Positions 25,329-34,163 of a DNA stretch of 64,000 nucleotides are shown here, piece after piece (within the stretch, counting starts at the first letter, position 1; each line of letters starts with the position of its first letter). The notes under the pieces are model-generated. The model was not told the DNA's origin. It saw only the letters and a program-made list of their open reading frames with translations, and ran no database searches. The stretch covers positions 1 through 64,000 of the forward strand of contig JAJYSU010000004.1 in assembly GCA_021793395.1 (NCBI GenBank), in the 5' to 3' direction. The stretch comes from Actinomycetes bacterium. GTDB lineage: Bacteria > Actinomycetota > Acidimicrobiia > Acidimicrobiales > RAAP-2. Made by a program: the position numbers and the translations under genes.

Positions 25329-26003
25329 CTACCCGCCAGACGAGTGCGCGACTCGCGGTATCGGTCCGGACGCGCTCGACGACGAGCCGCTGGTCCACGA
25401 GCTGAGCCGACCGTAGCCGACGATCCGTCCCACACCGACCGCGACGGTCTCACGCAGGTAGTAGAGCCACAGCGCACTCTTGACCGTCGGCGACGCCGGG
25501 ACCGGTGACGGACTCGGTGAGAGGCCCTGGCTCGAGCAGATCGCCATGGCCAGGTCTTCGTGGAACGGATCCGTGACCGTCAGCACGGTGTGCAGGTGCC
25601 GCGCCCGCAGGGCGCCGACCACGGACGACACGTTCTGCCAGGTGTCGCTGCCCGAACCCACGATGATCCGCGACGCCGGCACCCCGCGGCGCTCGAGGTA
25701 GGTGGCCGACACCCCCGCCTCGGTGTACACGTCGCCCGGACGCCGTCCGCCGGTCACGGCCACCCACGGGGCGCGGTGCGCGCGCCAGAGGACCAGCGCT
25801 TGATCGAGACGTGCGGCCAGCGCCGGCGACGCCACCCCGTTGTACTCCGCGGTCCCGAAGACGACGATCGCCTGGGCCGAGGCGTGCGAGTGCTCGTGAC
25901 TGGTTAGCCAAATCTGTACGAAAGTGACCGCGAAGTAGAGAACGATCAGTGTCGCCAGAAGTGTGACGACCCGTAGTGCCAACTTGATCGGCCCAAAGAT
26001 CAC
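25329..26003 (-). CDS. YdcF/SanA-like (DUF218) membrane-anchored protein
   Basis: The 224-residue protein has a single N-terminal TM (about residues 10-32) followed by a DUF218 domain: AIVVFGTAEYNGVASPALAARLDQAL, VAVTGGRRPGDVYTEAGVSATYL and ASRIIVGSGSDTWQNV. This family includes SanA and YdcF, implicated in envelope integrity or binding of S-adenosylmethionine-like ligands, with no settled reaction. The C-terminal 25 residues are Ser/Gly rich. GTG 26003 overlaps the gltX stop (GTGA), so it is co-translated with gltX. The two tRNA genes lie just beyond its 3' end. Confidence 0.78.
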   Translation of the reverse strand: MIFGPIKLALRVVTLLATLIVLYFAVTFVQIWLTSHEHSHASAQAIVVFGTAEYNGVASPALAARLDQALVLWRAHRAPWVAVTGGRRPGDVYTEAGVSATYLERRGVPASRIIVGSGSDTWQNVSSVVGALRARHLHTVLTVTDPFHEDLAMAICSSQGLSPSPSPVPASPTVKSALWLYYLRETVAVGVGRIVGYGRLSSWTSGSSSSASGPIPRVAHSSGG

Positions 26004-27442
26004 CGCGCGACGAGTTCCTGAATTCGGTCCAGGCGCGCGAGCACTCGCTCACGTCCCACGATCTCGAGTGACTCGAAGAGTGGCGGTCCGATCAAACGAC
26101 CGGTCACGGCCAGGCGAATTGGTGCCTGGGCGCGACGCAGCGCCAGGCCGCGGGCCTCGCCGAGAGCCGCGATGGCCTCGTGCAGGGCCGCCGCCGTCCA
26201 CTCGAGGGTCGCGAGGCGCTCACGCGCCGCGTCGAGCAGATCACGGGCGAGCGCGTCACCGGCGACGCCGGCCAGGGCGACCTCGTCCACCACGACCTCG
26301 TCGAGGAAGAAGAAGTCCACCAGTCCCGGGACCTCACCGAGAGTCGCCACGCGCTCCTGGACGAGCGGCGCCACGCGCGCGAAGAGGGTCGCGTCGAACT
26401 GGTCCTCGCGCCACAGCGGGGAGCGATCGCTCGGGCGCCAGGCGCTGTTCCACGGCGCCACCCACGGCGTCGCTCGAGCGACGAACTCCCCGGCGGAGAG
26501 TCGACGGAGATACTCGCCGTTCATGTGGGTCAGCTTCTTGACGTCGAAGAAGGCGGGTGAGTGGGCGACGTCCTCGAGACGAAACTGCTCGATCATCGCC
26601 GCCCGACTGATGATCTCCTCGCCCTCGCGCGGGCTCCAGCCGAGCAGCGCGAGGTAGTTCACGAACGCCTCGGGCAGGTAGCCCTGGTCGCGATAGGACT
26701 CGACGGCTACCGGATCCTTGCGCTTGGAGAGCTTCTTGCGCTGCTCGTTGACCAGCATCGGCAGGTGCGCGTAGAGGGGCAGGGCGACCGGCTCGTCGGT
26801 GCACCGGTTGAGGGCCTCCCAGAGCATCACCTGCTTGGGCGTGGTGGGCAGGAGGTCCTCGCCGCGGATCACGTGCGTGATCGCCATCGTACGATCGTCC
26901 ACGGCGTTGGCCAACGGGTAGAGCACGACGCCGTTGGACTTGACGACGACGAAGTCCTCGTAGCTCTCGTGGGGAAAGGTCACGTCGCCGCGGATCAGGT
27001 CGTGCACCACCGTCACCCCCTCGTCGGGCACCCGGAAGCGCAGGGCCGTCGTCGCCGAGCGCGCGAGCCCCCGGTCGCGGCAGTAGCCGTCGTAGCCGGG
27101 TGTGGCCCGAGTCGCGGTTCGCTCGTCGATCGCCTCACGCGTGCAATCGCAGGCGTAGAGGTAGCCCGCGCGAAAGAGGGCGTCGGCCGCGGCACGGTGA
27201 TCACCAATCATCTCGCTCTGGCGGTAGGGCCCCTCGTCGTAGTCCAGCCCCAGCCAGGCCAGTGCCGTGATGATGCCCTCGCGCCACTCGTCGCGGTTTC
27301 GCTCGACGTCGGTGTCCTCAATACGCAGGATGAAGACGCCGCCGCTCTGACGCGCGAAGAGCCAGTTGAACAGGCTGGTGCGCGCCGAACCGACGTGGAA
27401 GTAGCCGGTGGGTGACGGGGCGAATCGCACCCGTGGAGCCAC
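26000..27442 (-). CDS. gltX: Glutamyl-tRNA synthetase
   Basis: This class I aminoacyl-tRNA synthetase charges tRNA-Glu and, in organisms without GlnRS, tRNA-Gln. The 480-residue length is standard. The HIGH-type motif is HVGSARTSLFNW near residue 16 after FAPSPTGYF, and the KMSKS-type motif is KKLSKRKDPVA near 245. The C-terminal half forms the helical anticodon-binding domain. GTG 27442 begins MAPRVRFAPSPTG with no room for a longer form, since the ferredoxin stop is 2 nt away. The tRNA-Glu and tRNA-Gln genes are about 0.8 kb downstream, so synthetase and substrates are clustered. Confidence 0.97.
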   Translation of the reverse strand: MAPRVRFAPSPTGYFHVGSARTSLFNWLFARQSGGVFILRIEDTDVERNRDEWREGIITALAWLGLDYDEGPYRQSEMIGDHRAAADALFRAGYLYACDCTREAIDERTATRATPGYDGYCRDRGLARSATTALRFRVPDEGVTVVHDLIRGDVTFPHESYEDFVVVKSNGVVLYPLANAVDDRTMAITHVIRGEDLLPTTPKQVMLWEALNRCTDEPVALPLYAHLPMLVNEQRKKLSKRKDPVAVESYRDQGYLPEAFVNYLALLGWSPREGEEIISRAAMIEQFRLEDVAHSPAFFDVKKLTHMNGEYLRRLSAGEFVARATPWVAPWNSAWRPSDRSPLWREDQFDATLFARVAPLVQERVATLGEVPGLVDFFFLDEVVVDEVALAGVAGDALARDLLDAARERLATLEWTAAALHEAIAALGEARGLALRRAQAPIRLAVTGRLIGPPLFESLEIVGRERVLARLDRIQELVAR

Positions 27443-27444
27443 GT

Positions 27445-27636
27445 CTATTCCTCGATCGAGATAGCCCCGTTAGGGCAACTAGCCACGGCCTCGCGCACCC
27501 GCTCGTAGAGGGCGGGGTCGGGACTGTCGTTCAGGACGTAGAGAAAACCGTCATCGCGCACCTCGAAAACCTCGGGCACGATCCCCATGCACACCGCGTT
27601 GGACGTGCACAGGTCGTAGTCGACGTGGACCTTCAT
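27445..27636 (-). CDS. Small ferredoxin, 3Fe-4S type (P450-partner family)
   Basis: The 63-residue acidic protein has Cys10-x5-Cys16 (LCTSNAVCMG) and Cys54-Pro55 (ASCPNGAISIEE) with the central motif EVFEVRDDGFLYVL. Only three cluster cysteines are present, which fits the 3Fe-4S ferredoxins that feed cytochromes P450 in actinobacteria. No P450 gene is in the window. The flavoprotein at 2778-4016 is a possible reductase partner, by family only. It lies 2 nt before gltX and divergent from the aldo/keto reductase. Start ATG 27636 follows a short GGAG. Confidence 0.9.
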   Translation of the reverse strand: MKVHVDYDLCTSNAVCMGIVPEVFEVRDDGFLYVLNDSPDPALYERVREAVASCPNGAISIEE

Positions 27637-27693
27637 CTCACTCCTTGATCGCCTCCATCGTAGTGGTCACCCGAGGCGTGACCGGGGCGGACC

Positions 27694-27699
27694 TACACT
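27694..27699 (+). promoter_or_regulatory. -10 box of the aldo/keto reductase gene
   Basis: TACACT lies 19 nt before ATG 27719, leaving a short leader that includes AAGGGAG. The same hexamer precedes the methyltransferase gene (58889-58894). Confidence 0.4.
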
Positions 27700-27718
27700 G
27701 TCGGGTCGAAGGGAGACC

Positions 27719-28639
27719 ATGGAACAGCGCACACTCGGATCACTCTCCGTCTCCGTGGTGGGAGTGGGCTGCAACAACTTCGGCTCACGACTCGACCAGG
27801 CGGGAACGGACGCCGTCGTTCACGCCGCCCTCGACGCCGGCGTGAACTTCTTCGACACCGCCGATATCTACGGCGCGACTCACTCCGAAGAGATGCTCGG
27901 CCGCGCGCTAGGGCGACGCCGCGACGAGGCCATCATCGCCACCAAGTTCGGCATGCCCATCGACGACTCCCACTTCGGCGCGTCGCCCGACTACGTGCGC
28001 CACGCCTGCGACGCGTCACTGGCTCGCCTGGGAGTTGAGACCATCGATCTCTACCAGTTGCACTACCCCGACGACACGGTACCGATCGCCGACACCCTCG
28101 GCGCTCTAGCCGACTTGGTAGCCGAGGGCAAGGTCCGCGAGATCGGGTGCTCTAACCTCTCCGCGACACAGTTGCGCGACGCCCACGCCGCCGCGGGGTC
28201 GGGTCCGACGTTCGTGTCGGTCCAGAACCAGTACTCGCTGCTGGCGCGCGACCCCGAGCACGACGGCGTGCTCGACGCCTGCGACGAGCTGGGGCTCGGC
28301 CTCCTACCCTTCTACCCCCTGGCCAATGGTCTGCTCACCGGAAAGGTACGACCGGGCGAACCGATTCCCGAGGGAACCCGCCTCTCCCTGATGTCGCCCG
28401 AGCGCAGCGTGCACTGGCTCAGCGACGAGTTCCAGACGCGCGTCGGGGCGCTCCTGGCCTACGCGAACGACGAGGGCGTGCCCATACTCTCGCTCGCGTT
28501 CTCGTGGCTGATCAGCCACCCCCGCGTCACCTCGGTCATCGCGGGCGCCTCCAGCGCCGAACAGGTGCGAGCCAACGCCGCCGCGGTGCGCCCGCTCAGC
28601 GCCCGCCAGATCGCCGCGCTCGACGAACTGACTGCCTGA
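27719..28639 (+). CDS. Aldo/keto reductase
   Basis: The 306-residue TIM-barrel oxidoreductase has the AKR hallmarks: GCNNFGSRLD near residue 18, catalytic Asp-x4-Tyr in FFDTADIYGATHSEEMLG near 46, Lys in IIATKFGMP near 78 and a His in YQLHYPDDT near 115. The NADPH pocket segment is at SVIAGASSAEQVRANAAA near 275. These enzymes reduce aldehydes and ketones with NADPH. The substrate is unknown. ATG 27719 follows AAGGGAGACC. It is convergent with pntB, whose stop is 40 bp away, and divergent from the ferredoxin gene. Confidence 0.92.
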   Translation: MEQRTLGSLSVSVVGVGCNNFGSRLDQAGTDAVVHAALDAGVNFFDTADIYGATHSEEMLGRALGRRRDEAIIATKFGMPIDDSHFGASPDYVRHACDASLARLGVETIDLYQLHYPDDTVPIADTLGALADLVAEGKVREIGCSNLSATQLRDAHAAAGSGPTFVSVQNQYSLLARDPEHDGVLDACDELGLGLLPFYPLANGLLTGKVRPGEPIPEGTRLSLMSPERSVHWLSDEFQTRVGALLAYANDEGVPILSLAFSWLISHPRVTSVIAGASSAEQVRANAAAVRPLSARQIAALDELTA

Positions 28640-28679
28640 CGGCGCCGACGCGCCGCCCGGTAGTCAGTTCGAGGGTCGA

Positions 28680-30077
28680 TCACGCCGTCTTGACGCTCGC
28701 CAGAATCTTCGTGAGGGTGTCCTTGGCGTCGCCGAAGATCAGCGTCGTCTTGGGGTTGTAGAGCAACTCATTCTCGATGCCGGCGAAGCCGGGTCGCATC
28801 GAACGCTTGAGGAACAGCACGTTCTCGGCCAGGTCGGCGTTGATGATGGGCATTCCGTAGATCGGCGAGCCCGGGTCATCCTTGGCCGCGGGGTTTACGG
28901 TGTCGTTGGCGCCCACCACGAGCGCGACGTCAGCCGTCTGCAGTTCGGAGTTGGCTTCGTCCATCTCCACCAGCTTCTCGTAGGGGACGTTGGCCTCGGC
29001 CAGCAGCACGTTCATGTGGCCGGGCATGCGTCCGGCCACCGGGTGAATGGCGAAGAAGACCTCGGTGCCCTTGGCCTCGAGCTCGTCGGCCAGCTCACGC
29101 ACCACGTGCTGGGCCTGCGCGACGGCGAGGCCGTAGCCCGGGATGATCACGACCCGGCTGGCGTAACCCAGCAGGATCGCCGCGTCCTCGGGCGAACCCG
29201 AGCGCACGCTGCGGCCGTCGGCGCGCGACGCGTCGCCGCTCGCGGTGACGACCGAGCCGAAGGCCGAGAACAAGATATTGGGAAGACTGCGGCCCATCGC
29301 GGCGCTCATCAGGCGCGTGAGGAGGATACCCGAGGCGCCGACCAGCGTACCGGCCACGATCAATAGATTCGAGCCCAACGTGAAGCCCGACGCCGCCACC
29401 GCGAGACCGGTGAAAGAGTTGAGCAGCGAGATCAGCACCGGCACGTCGGCGCCCCCGATAGGCAGCACGAAGGCGATACCGAGCACGAAGGCCAGAATCA
29501 GCAGGATCCACAGCAGCACCGTCGACGCGCTCACGAGAATGATCACAATGAGTACCAGCGCCGCGAGACCAATGATCGCGTTGAGGAATTGCTGTCCGGG
29601 GTAGGTGACCGGTCGGCCCGTCATCAGTTCCTGGAGCTTGGCGAAGGCGATCGCCGAGCCGGCGAAGGAGACGGTACCGATCAGCACGCCGAGCAACACC
29701 TCGAGGATCACGTACGTCGCGGGGTGCGTCGCCTTGATGTGCACGAATTCGGTGATCGACACCAGTGCCGCGGCCCCACCGCCCACGCCGTTGAAGATCG
29801 CCACCAACTGGGGCATCGCCGTCATCTTGACGAAGCGCGCCACCGGGACGGCCACGATGAGCCCGATGAACATCGCGAGCAGGATCAGGGGCACGTGGTA
29901 CAGCGCGTGGCCGTCAACGTACTTGAAGAAGGTCGCCACGATGGCGAGCAGCATGCCCGCGGCCGCGGTCAGGTTGCCCCAGCGGGCGCGCTTGGGACTG
30001 CCGAGCCCCTTCAGTGCGATCAGGAACGTCGTCGCCGAGACGAGGTAGATCAGGTCGATTAGGGTTTCGCGACTCAC
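28680..30077 (-). CDS. pntB: NAD(P) transhydrogenase beta subunit
   Basis: PntB is the membrane and NADP(H)-binding subunit of the proton-translocating transhydrogenase, which reduces NADP+ with NADH using the proton-motive force. About eight TM segments fill residues 1-270 (for example NGVGGGAAALVSITEF and GGADVPVLISLLNSFTGLAVAASGF). The NADP(H) domain has VIIPGYGLAVAQAQH near 315, HPVAGRMPGHMNVLLAEA near 345 and GANDTVNPAA near 390. The 465-residue length is normal. GTG 30077 overlaps pntAB. It closes the pntAA-pntAB-pntB operon. Confidence 0.96.
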   Translation of the reverse strand: MSRETLIDLIYLVSATTFLIALKGLGSPKRARWGNLTAAAGMLLAIVATFFKYVDGHALYHVPLILLAMFIGLIVAVPVARFVKMTAMPQLVAIFNGVGGGAAALVSITEFVHIKATHPATYVILEVLLGVLIGTVSFAGSAIAFAKLQELMTGRPVTYPGQQFLNAIIGLAALVLIVIILVSASTVLLWILLILAFVLGIAFVLPIGGADVPVLISLLNSFTGLAVAASGFTLGSNLLIVAGTLVGASGILLTRLMSAAMGRSLPNILFSAFGSVVTASGDASRADGRSVRSGSPEDAAILLGYASRVVIIPGYGLAVAQAQHVVRELADELEAKGTEVFFAIHPVAGRMPGHMNVLLAEANVPYEKLVEMDEANSELQTADVALVVGANDTVNPAAKDDPGSPIYGMPIINADLAENVLFLKRSMRPGFAGIENELLYNPKTTLIFGDAKDTLTKILASVKTA

Positions 30078-30406
30078 CGGGCCACCTCGTCACTCGTGTC
30101 ACTCTTGGTCGGGCGCGCCACAGGGGCCTTCGCCTTGAACATCTCCAGCATGCGGTCGGTCACCACGAAGCCACCGACCACGTTGAGCGTGGCCAGGATC
30201 ACCGCGAGGAAGCCCAACACTTCCTCAACGTTGGTGTTCGCCGAGCCCAGAATCAGCATCGATCCCACCAGGATGACGCCGTGAATCGCGTTCGAGCCGC
30301 TCATGAGCGGCGTGTGCAAGATGCTCGGCACCTTGGCGATGATCTCCACGCCGACGAACGCCGTCAGCACGAAGACCGTGGCGTACTGCAACAGGGCGTT
30401 ACCCAT
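30074..30406 (-). CDS. pntAB: NAD(P) transhydrogenase alpha subunit, membrane part
   Basis: This 110-residue protein supplies the TM helices that in E. coli form the C-terminus of PntA. Three or four hydrophobic segments are visible: ATVFVLTAFVGVEIIAKVPS, NAIHGVILVGSMLILG and LGFLAVILATLNVVGGFVVTDRML. The last is the characteristic family motif. The C-terminal 20 residues are charged. The split alpha subunit is common in actinobacteria and alphaproteobacteria. It overlaps pntAA by TAATG and pntB by GTGA, so the three are co-translated. Confidence 0.95.
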   Translation of the reverse strand: MGNALLQYATVFVLTAFVGVEIIAKVPSILHTPLMSGSNAIHGVILVGSMLILGSANTNVEEVLGFLAVILATLNVVGGFVVTDRMLEMFKAKAPVARPTKSDTSDEVAR

Positions 30407-31554
30407 TACGCATTCTCCTTCACTTCGGGGGTAATGACCTCGTGGGCGACGCCGAGAGCCTCGGCCGTGGGCGCGTGGTTCACTTTTCCGTCGCGCGCGA
30501 CCGTCACTCCGACCACGACCTCGTCACTCCAGTCGGGCGCCAACTCTCCCTTCGCACCGAAGAGGCCCAGTAACTTGAGCACGTTGTTGGCGAACATGAA
30601 ACTGGCACTCGCGCCCATCTCTGACGGGGGATTCTTCATCCCGACCACGCGCACCCCGTGATGCTCCACCACTTCGCCGACCCGGGTGAGTTCGCAGTTC
30701 CCCCCGCCGTCGGCGGCCATGTCGATCACCAGTGACCCCTCGCCCATCGCCTCAACCATGGCGGTGGTCACCAGGATCGGCGAACGCCGACCGGGTACCG
30801 CCGCGGTGGTGATCACGATGTCGGCGGACGCCACCTCACCGAGCAGCGCCGCCTGCTGCGCGGTGCGCTCCTCCTCGGTGAGCTCGCGCGCGTAGCCGCC
30901 CGCAGCGTCGGCGGTGACGCCGAGTTTCACGAAGGTCGCGCCCGCCGACTCGGCCTCCTCCTTAGCCGCCGAGCGCACGTCGTAGGCGCGCACCTTGGCC
31001 CCCAGGCGCTTCGCGGTGGCGATCGCCTGCAGTCCCGCGACGCCCACTCCCATGACCAGTACCTTGGCCGGACGAATGGTGCCGGCGGCGGTCGTGAGCA
31101 GGGGCAGGAAGCGATCAAAGTAGGTGGCGCCCGCGAGAGCCGCCCGGTAACCCGAGACCGTCGCCTGGGACGACAGCGCGTCCATGTACTGCGCGCGCGA
31201 GATTCTCGGCAGCAGGTCGAAACTCGCGATGGTGACTCGCCGCTCGTTCAACACCTTGACGATCTCGAGGTTGAGCAGGGGCGAAAGGAACGACAGGTGC
31301 ATCGATCCCTCGGCCACCCGCGCCGCCTCGTCGAGGGTCGGCGGGTTGACGCGCAGGTTCACGTCGCCCGACGGGTCGTCGACGATGCTCGCCCCCGCGG
31401 CCTGGTAGGCCTCGTCCGTGAAGTGGGCTGCCTGGCCCGCCCCGCGCTGGACGAGCACGGTCCATCCGTCGCCGACGAGGGATTTCACGGCGTCGGGCGT
31501 CAAAGCGACCCGCGTCTCACCCTCGCGCGACTCTCTAAAGAGAGCAATATTCAT
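30406..31554 (-). CDS. pntAA: NAD(P) transhydrogenase alpha subunit, NAD(H)-binding part
   Basis: The 382-residue soluble subunit binds NAD(H). It begins ALFRESREGETRVALTPDAV, shared with alanine dehydrogenases, and has the Rossmann motif VLVMGVGVAGLQAIATAKRLGA near residue 165, the mobile-loop region DAAGGYARELTEEE near 225 and the closing GMKNPPSEMGASASFMFANN near 325. Alanine dehydrogenase is excluded by the coupled membrane subunits. ATG 31554 has no clear ribosome site and may have a very short leader. It leads the transhydrogenase operon. Confidence 0.95.
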   Translation of the reverse strand: MNIALFRESREGETRVALTPDAVKSLVGDGWTVLVQRGAGQAAHFTDEAYQAAGASIVDDPSGDVNLRVNPPTLDEAARVAEGSMHLSFLSPLLNLEIVKVLNERRVTIASFDLLPRISRAQYMDALSSQATVSGYRAALAGATYFDRFLPLLTTAAGTIRPAKVLVMGVGVAGLQAIATAKRLGAKVRAYDVRSAAKEEAESAGATFVKLGVTADAAGGYARELTEEERTAQQAALLGEVASADIVITTAAVPGRRSPILVTTAMVEAMGEGSLVIDMAADGGGNCELTRVGEVVEHHGVRVVGMKNPPSEMGASASFMFANNVLKLLGLFGAKGELAPDWSDEVVVGVTVARDGKVNHAPTAEALGVAHEVITPEVKENA

Positions 31555-31602
31555 ACCGTAGTGTTTAGCAGTCCACCTACGGGGCCCCTCTAGGGGCGAA
31601 TG

Positions 31603-32439
31603 TCAGTGTTTTCGCCCTCGAGACGGTGACCCGGCGACGATCTCCTCGGCGACGCGCCCCGGGTCCTCGATGGCCATCCAGTGACCGAGCCCCTCGAGAC
31701 GACGGTAGATGAACCCGTTGGCGCAGTACGGGGCCGAGTCGATCATCTGCCCCTCGGTCAGCGCCACGTCGCCGCTCGACCACAGGCCTCGCGTGGGGGC
31801 GACGATGGGGGGAAGGGTCGGCGCGTCACGCAGGAAGGCGTCGGGCGGAAGGTTCGCCCGATACCAGAGCAGGTGCGTGGTCATCTGTCCGTCACGCTCG
31901 AGTTCGGCGATGATCTCCTCCACCCGAGGGTGGCCCAACCAGTGCCGCATCGCGTCGTAGTCGTGGTGACGCAAGAAGCGCTCGCCGAGTCCCTCCTGAG
32001 CGAAGAGCAGTGCGTACCAACTGCGGGCCTGCTGGGCCACGCCGGCGGCGCGAAAGGCGCTCGGGTGACCCACCGACAGCACCACCAACCGCTCGACCAG
32101 CTCGGGGTGCCACGCCGCCACCACCCACGCGAGACTGGCCCCCCAGTCGTGACCCACCAAGGTGACCGGCGCACCTCCGAGGGCGTCGAGCACCGCGGCG
32201 ACGTCGCCCACGAGGTGGGTCATGGCGTAGGCCGCGACGTCGCGCGGCTTATCGCTGGCCCCGCACCCGCGCAGGTCCACCGTGACCACCCGGTAACCCT
32301 CTGCCACGAGGTGCGGGGTCACCTCGCGCCATAGCGCCGACGTGTCGGGCCAGCCGTGCAGCAGCAGCAGTGTCGGCCCCTCACCCGTGACGTCGCCCAC
32401 CAGGGTGACGCCCTCGTGTACCACCGCGAGACGCGACAT
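31603..32439 (-). CDS. Alpha/beta hydrolase, epoxide hydrolase/haloalkane dehalogenase-like
   Basis: The 278-residue hydrolase has the oxyanion motif LLLHGWPDTSALW, the nucleophile elbow LVGHDWGASLAW with Asp instead of Ser, and the catalytic His in GLGHWMAIEDP near the end. The Asp nucleophile (GHDWGA) and HGWP place it with soluble epoxide hydrolases or haloalkane dehalogenases rather than esterases. The substrate is unknown. Although the frame is open far upstream, ATG 32439 stands exactly 6 nt behind a TACCTT box, supporting a leaderless start there. It is divergent from the alkyl-transferase gene with 36 bp between the starts. Confidence 0.88.
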   Translation of the reverse strand: MSRLAVVHEGVTLVGDVTGEGPTLLLLHGWPDTSALWREVTPHLVAEGYRVVTVDLRGCGASDKPRDVAAYAMTHLVGDVAAVLDALGGAPVTLVGHDWGASLAWVVAAWHPELVERLVVLSVGHPSAFRAAGVAQQARSWYALLFAQEGLGERFLRHHDYDAMRHWLGHPRVEEIIAELERDGQMTTHLLWYRANLPPDAFLRDAPTLPPIVAPTRGLWSSGDVALTEGQMIDSAPYCANGFIYRRLEGLGHWMAIEDPGRVAEEIVAGSPSRGRKH

Positions 32440-32445
32440 CGCGCG

Positions 32446-32451
32446 AAGGTA
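32446..32451 (-). promoter_or_regulatory. -10 box of the alpha/beta hydrolase gene (leaderless)
   Basis: TACCTT on the minus strand, separated by 6 nt from ATG 32439. The 36-bp space to the divergent gene must hold both promoters. Confidence 0.45.
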
Positions 32452-32475
32452 CCACATCGGGGCTAGACAGAGAGC

Positions 32476-32946
32476 ATGACAGTGAGTCGCGTTCTCGTGG
32501 CCTCCGCCGTGGGGTCCTGGGGGGTCGAGGGCGACGAGCGGGGGGTCACGCGGGTGTACATGCCCCACGAACCCTTCAGCGTCACCGACGGCGGCGCACC
32601 CGCGGCCGTCACCTCGGCGGCCGAGCAGTTGGAGCAGTACTTCGCGGGCGCGCGACGCCACTTCGACGTGAGCCTGGCCGACCTCGCGACCACCGACTTT
32701 CGCCGGCGCGTGTGGGCCTCCCTGCTCACGATTCCCTACGGGGAGGTACGCACCTACGCGGAGGTGGCGGCGTCACTCGGCGACGCGCGCGCGGCGCGCG
32801 CGGTCGGCAACGCCAACCACGCCAACCCCTGGCCCGTCGTCGTCCCGTGCCACCGCGTCGTGGCGCGCACCGGCCTGGGCGGTTACGGGGGCGGGTTCGA
32901 CGTCAAGCGCTTCCTGCTCCGCCTCGAAGGCGTCGCGCGCGACTGA
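32476..32946 (+). CDS. ogt: Methylated-DNA--protein-cysteine methyltransferase
   Basis: This suicide enzyme moves methyl groups from O6-methylguanine to its own cysteine. The active site PCHRVV is intact with Cys125, followed by the GGYGGG loop. The helix-turn-helix region FRRRVWASLLTIPYGEVRTYAEVA with its arginine finger RAVGNANHANP is present. The N-terminal domain is short and poorly conserved. At 156 residues the length fits Ogt proteins. It may be expressed alone; the next gene on the other strand ends 5 bp beyond its stop. Confidence 0.94.
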   Translation: MTVSRVLVASAVGSWGVEGDERGVTRVYMPHEPFSVTDGGAPAAVTSAAEQLEQYFAGARRHFDVSLADLATTDFRRRVWASLLTIPYGEVRTYAEVAASLGDARAARAVGNANHANPWPVVVPCHRVVARTGLGGYGGGFDVKRFLLRLEGVARD

Positions 32947-32951
32947 CGGCC

Positions 32952-33374
32952 TTACCGGCGCAGCGCGTCGCGCGGACTGCTCAGGGTGCGCTCCCCACGC
33001 ACCTCGTGGATCGCACCGCGCGCGACCACGAACATCGCCATAGCCGCGGGTATCTCCACGAACACCGCCAGCAGCGCACTCTGGAGGACGTCGCCGTGAC
33101 GGGCCGTCGTGACGTCGAACCAGGCGTCCACCACCAACAGGGTCCCGGTAATGGTCGCGAAGAGAATGAGTCGGGCGTGACGGCGCCACGCGGCCCAGGC
33201 CGTCGTCACCAGCATCACGATCTCGGCGACGTCCAGACCCACCCAGGCCAGGCGCCAGTGATTGGCCACGTAGTGGCGCGGCAGGCGCCAGCCCAGGTAC
33301 GCGGTCCACGCCATCTCCACGATCGCCGCCGCCAGGAGCAGCAGTGAGAAAAGGCGGTGGCGTCGACCGACCAC
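32952..33374 (-). CDS. Four-TM membrane protein of unknown function, paralogue of 14367-14897
   Basis: The 140-residue protein has four hydrophobic segments and shares with the arsenic-locus protein the pattern LAWVGLDVAEIVMLVTTAWAAWRR followed within 25 residues by VDAWFDVTTA. It lacks the long C-terminal tail of that paralogue. GTG 33374 lies 3 nt after the stop of the SCO6745-like gene, so the two are one unit. It is convergent with ogt. No function can be assigned; a conserved Asp-Trp-Phe-Asp in the third membrane segment may matter. Confidence 0.7.
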   Translation of the reverse strand: MVGRRHRLFSLLLLAAAIVEMAWTAYLGWRLPRHYVANHWRLAWVGLDVAEIVMLVTTAWAAWRRHARLILFATITGTLLVVDAWFDVTTARHGDVLQSALLAVFVEIPAAMAMFVVARGAIHEVRGERTLSSPRDALRR

Positions 33375-33377
33375 GAT

Positions 33378-34133
33378 CTACCCTGGGGCCACCTGATCGG
33401 CGAGCGCCGCGGCCATGGCGCGGACCCCGTCGAGCAGAGCCGCGCGGGCGTGGTCGTCCATCACGTCCAGGTAGCGGGCCATCGACTCGTCGGTCCACGC
33501 TTCGGCACGCTCCTTGCGGGCGGGCAGGTCCTCCGTCATCTCCGGCACGTCCTCGTCGTGGTAGCCGTGCAGCGCGAAAACGGTGGGGTCCTGGAGATAA
33601 CACGCCTGCGTCGGAGTCAGCGCCGCGCGCGCCACCGCGTCGATGTGCACGGCGCCGCGCAGTTCACGCAACTGAATGGTGGCCAGGTACGCCCCGCCAG
33701 TGACGTGCGGGGGTGAGTCCACTCGTCGGTAGCCATCCACGAGCGGGTAGCGGCCCGCGTCGACTCCCTCCATTACCCAACGCGTCGCGTCCACGACGCC
33801 CGCGAGGAGCGCCGGGTCCACCGACGCGAACGTCTGGTCGGCGAAGGCGAAGGCCGCGTCCACGTGCGCCGCGGCGACCGCCACGGGGTCGTGGGTGCCG
33901 CGCGGCGCCGCGTAGATCACGTCGATCACGTCGGGATGAAAGAAGGCGAACGCCTCGCGTACCTCTTCGGGCTCGACGTTGCCCATCACGCCCGCGCGGC
34001 CCAAACCGTAGAACTGGTAGACGTTGAGTCCCTGGGCGGCGGCGCGTTCCCGGGTCCCCTCCGCGAAGTAGAAGGCCGCGCCGAGCGACTGAACAGGGTT
34101 GGCGAGGGCGGTAGCGAGTTCGTGGGCGTCCAT
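33378..34133 (-). CDS. SCO6745-like protein of unknown function
   Basis: The 251-residue soluble protein is largely helical and begins with ELATALANPVQSLGAAFYFAEGTRERAA, then GLNVYQFYGLGRAGVMGNVEPEEV, a layout I recognise from the widespread actinobacterial SCO6745 family. Members have no proven activity. A central segment contains GAVHIDAVARAALTPTQACYLQD. ATG 34133 starts the unit, which continues into the four-TM membrane protein 3 nt downstream. The kinase gene of the next operon ends 30 bp before it on the same strand, so read-through is possible. Confidence 0.7.
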   Translation of the reverse strand: MDAHELATALANPVQSLGAAFYFAEGTRERAAAQGLNVYQFYGLGRAGVMGNVEPEEVREAFAFFHPDVIDVIYAAPRGTHDPVAVAAAHVDAAFAFADQTFASVDPALLAGVVDATRWVMEGVDAGRYPLVDGYRRVDSPPHVTGGAYLATIQLRELRGAVHIDAVARAALTPTQACYLQDPTVFALHGYHDEDVPEMTEDLPARKERAEAWTDESMARYLDVMDDHARAALLDGVRAMAAALADQVAPG

Positions 34134-34163
34134 GGCCGCACACTACCGGAGACGTCGCGGGCG

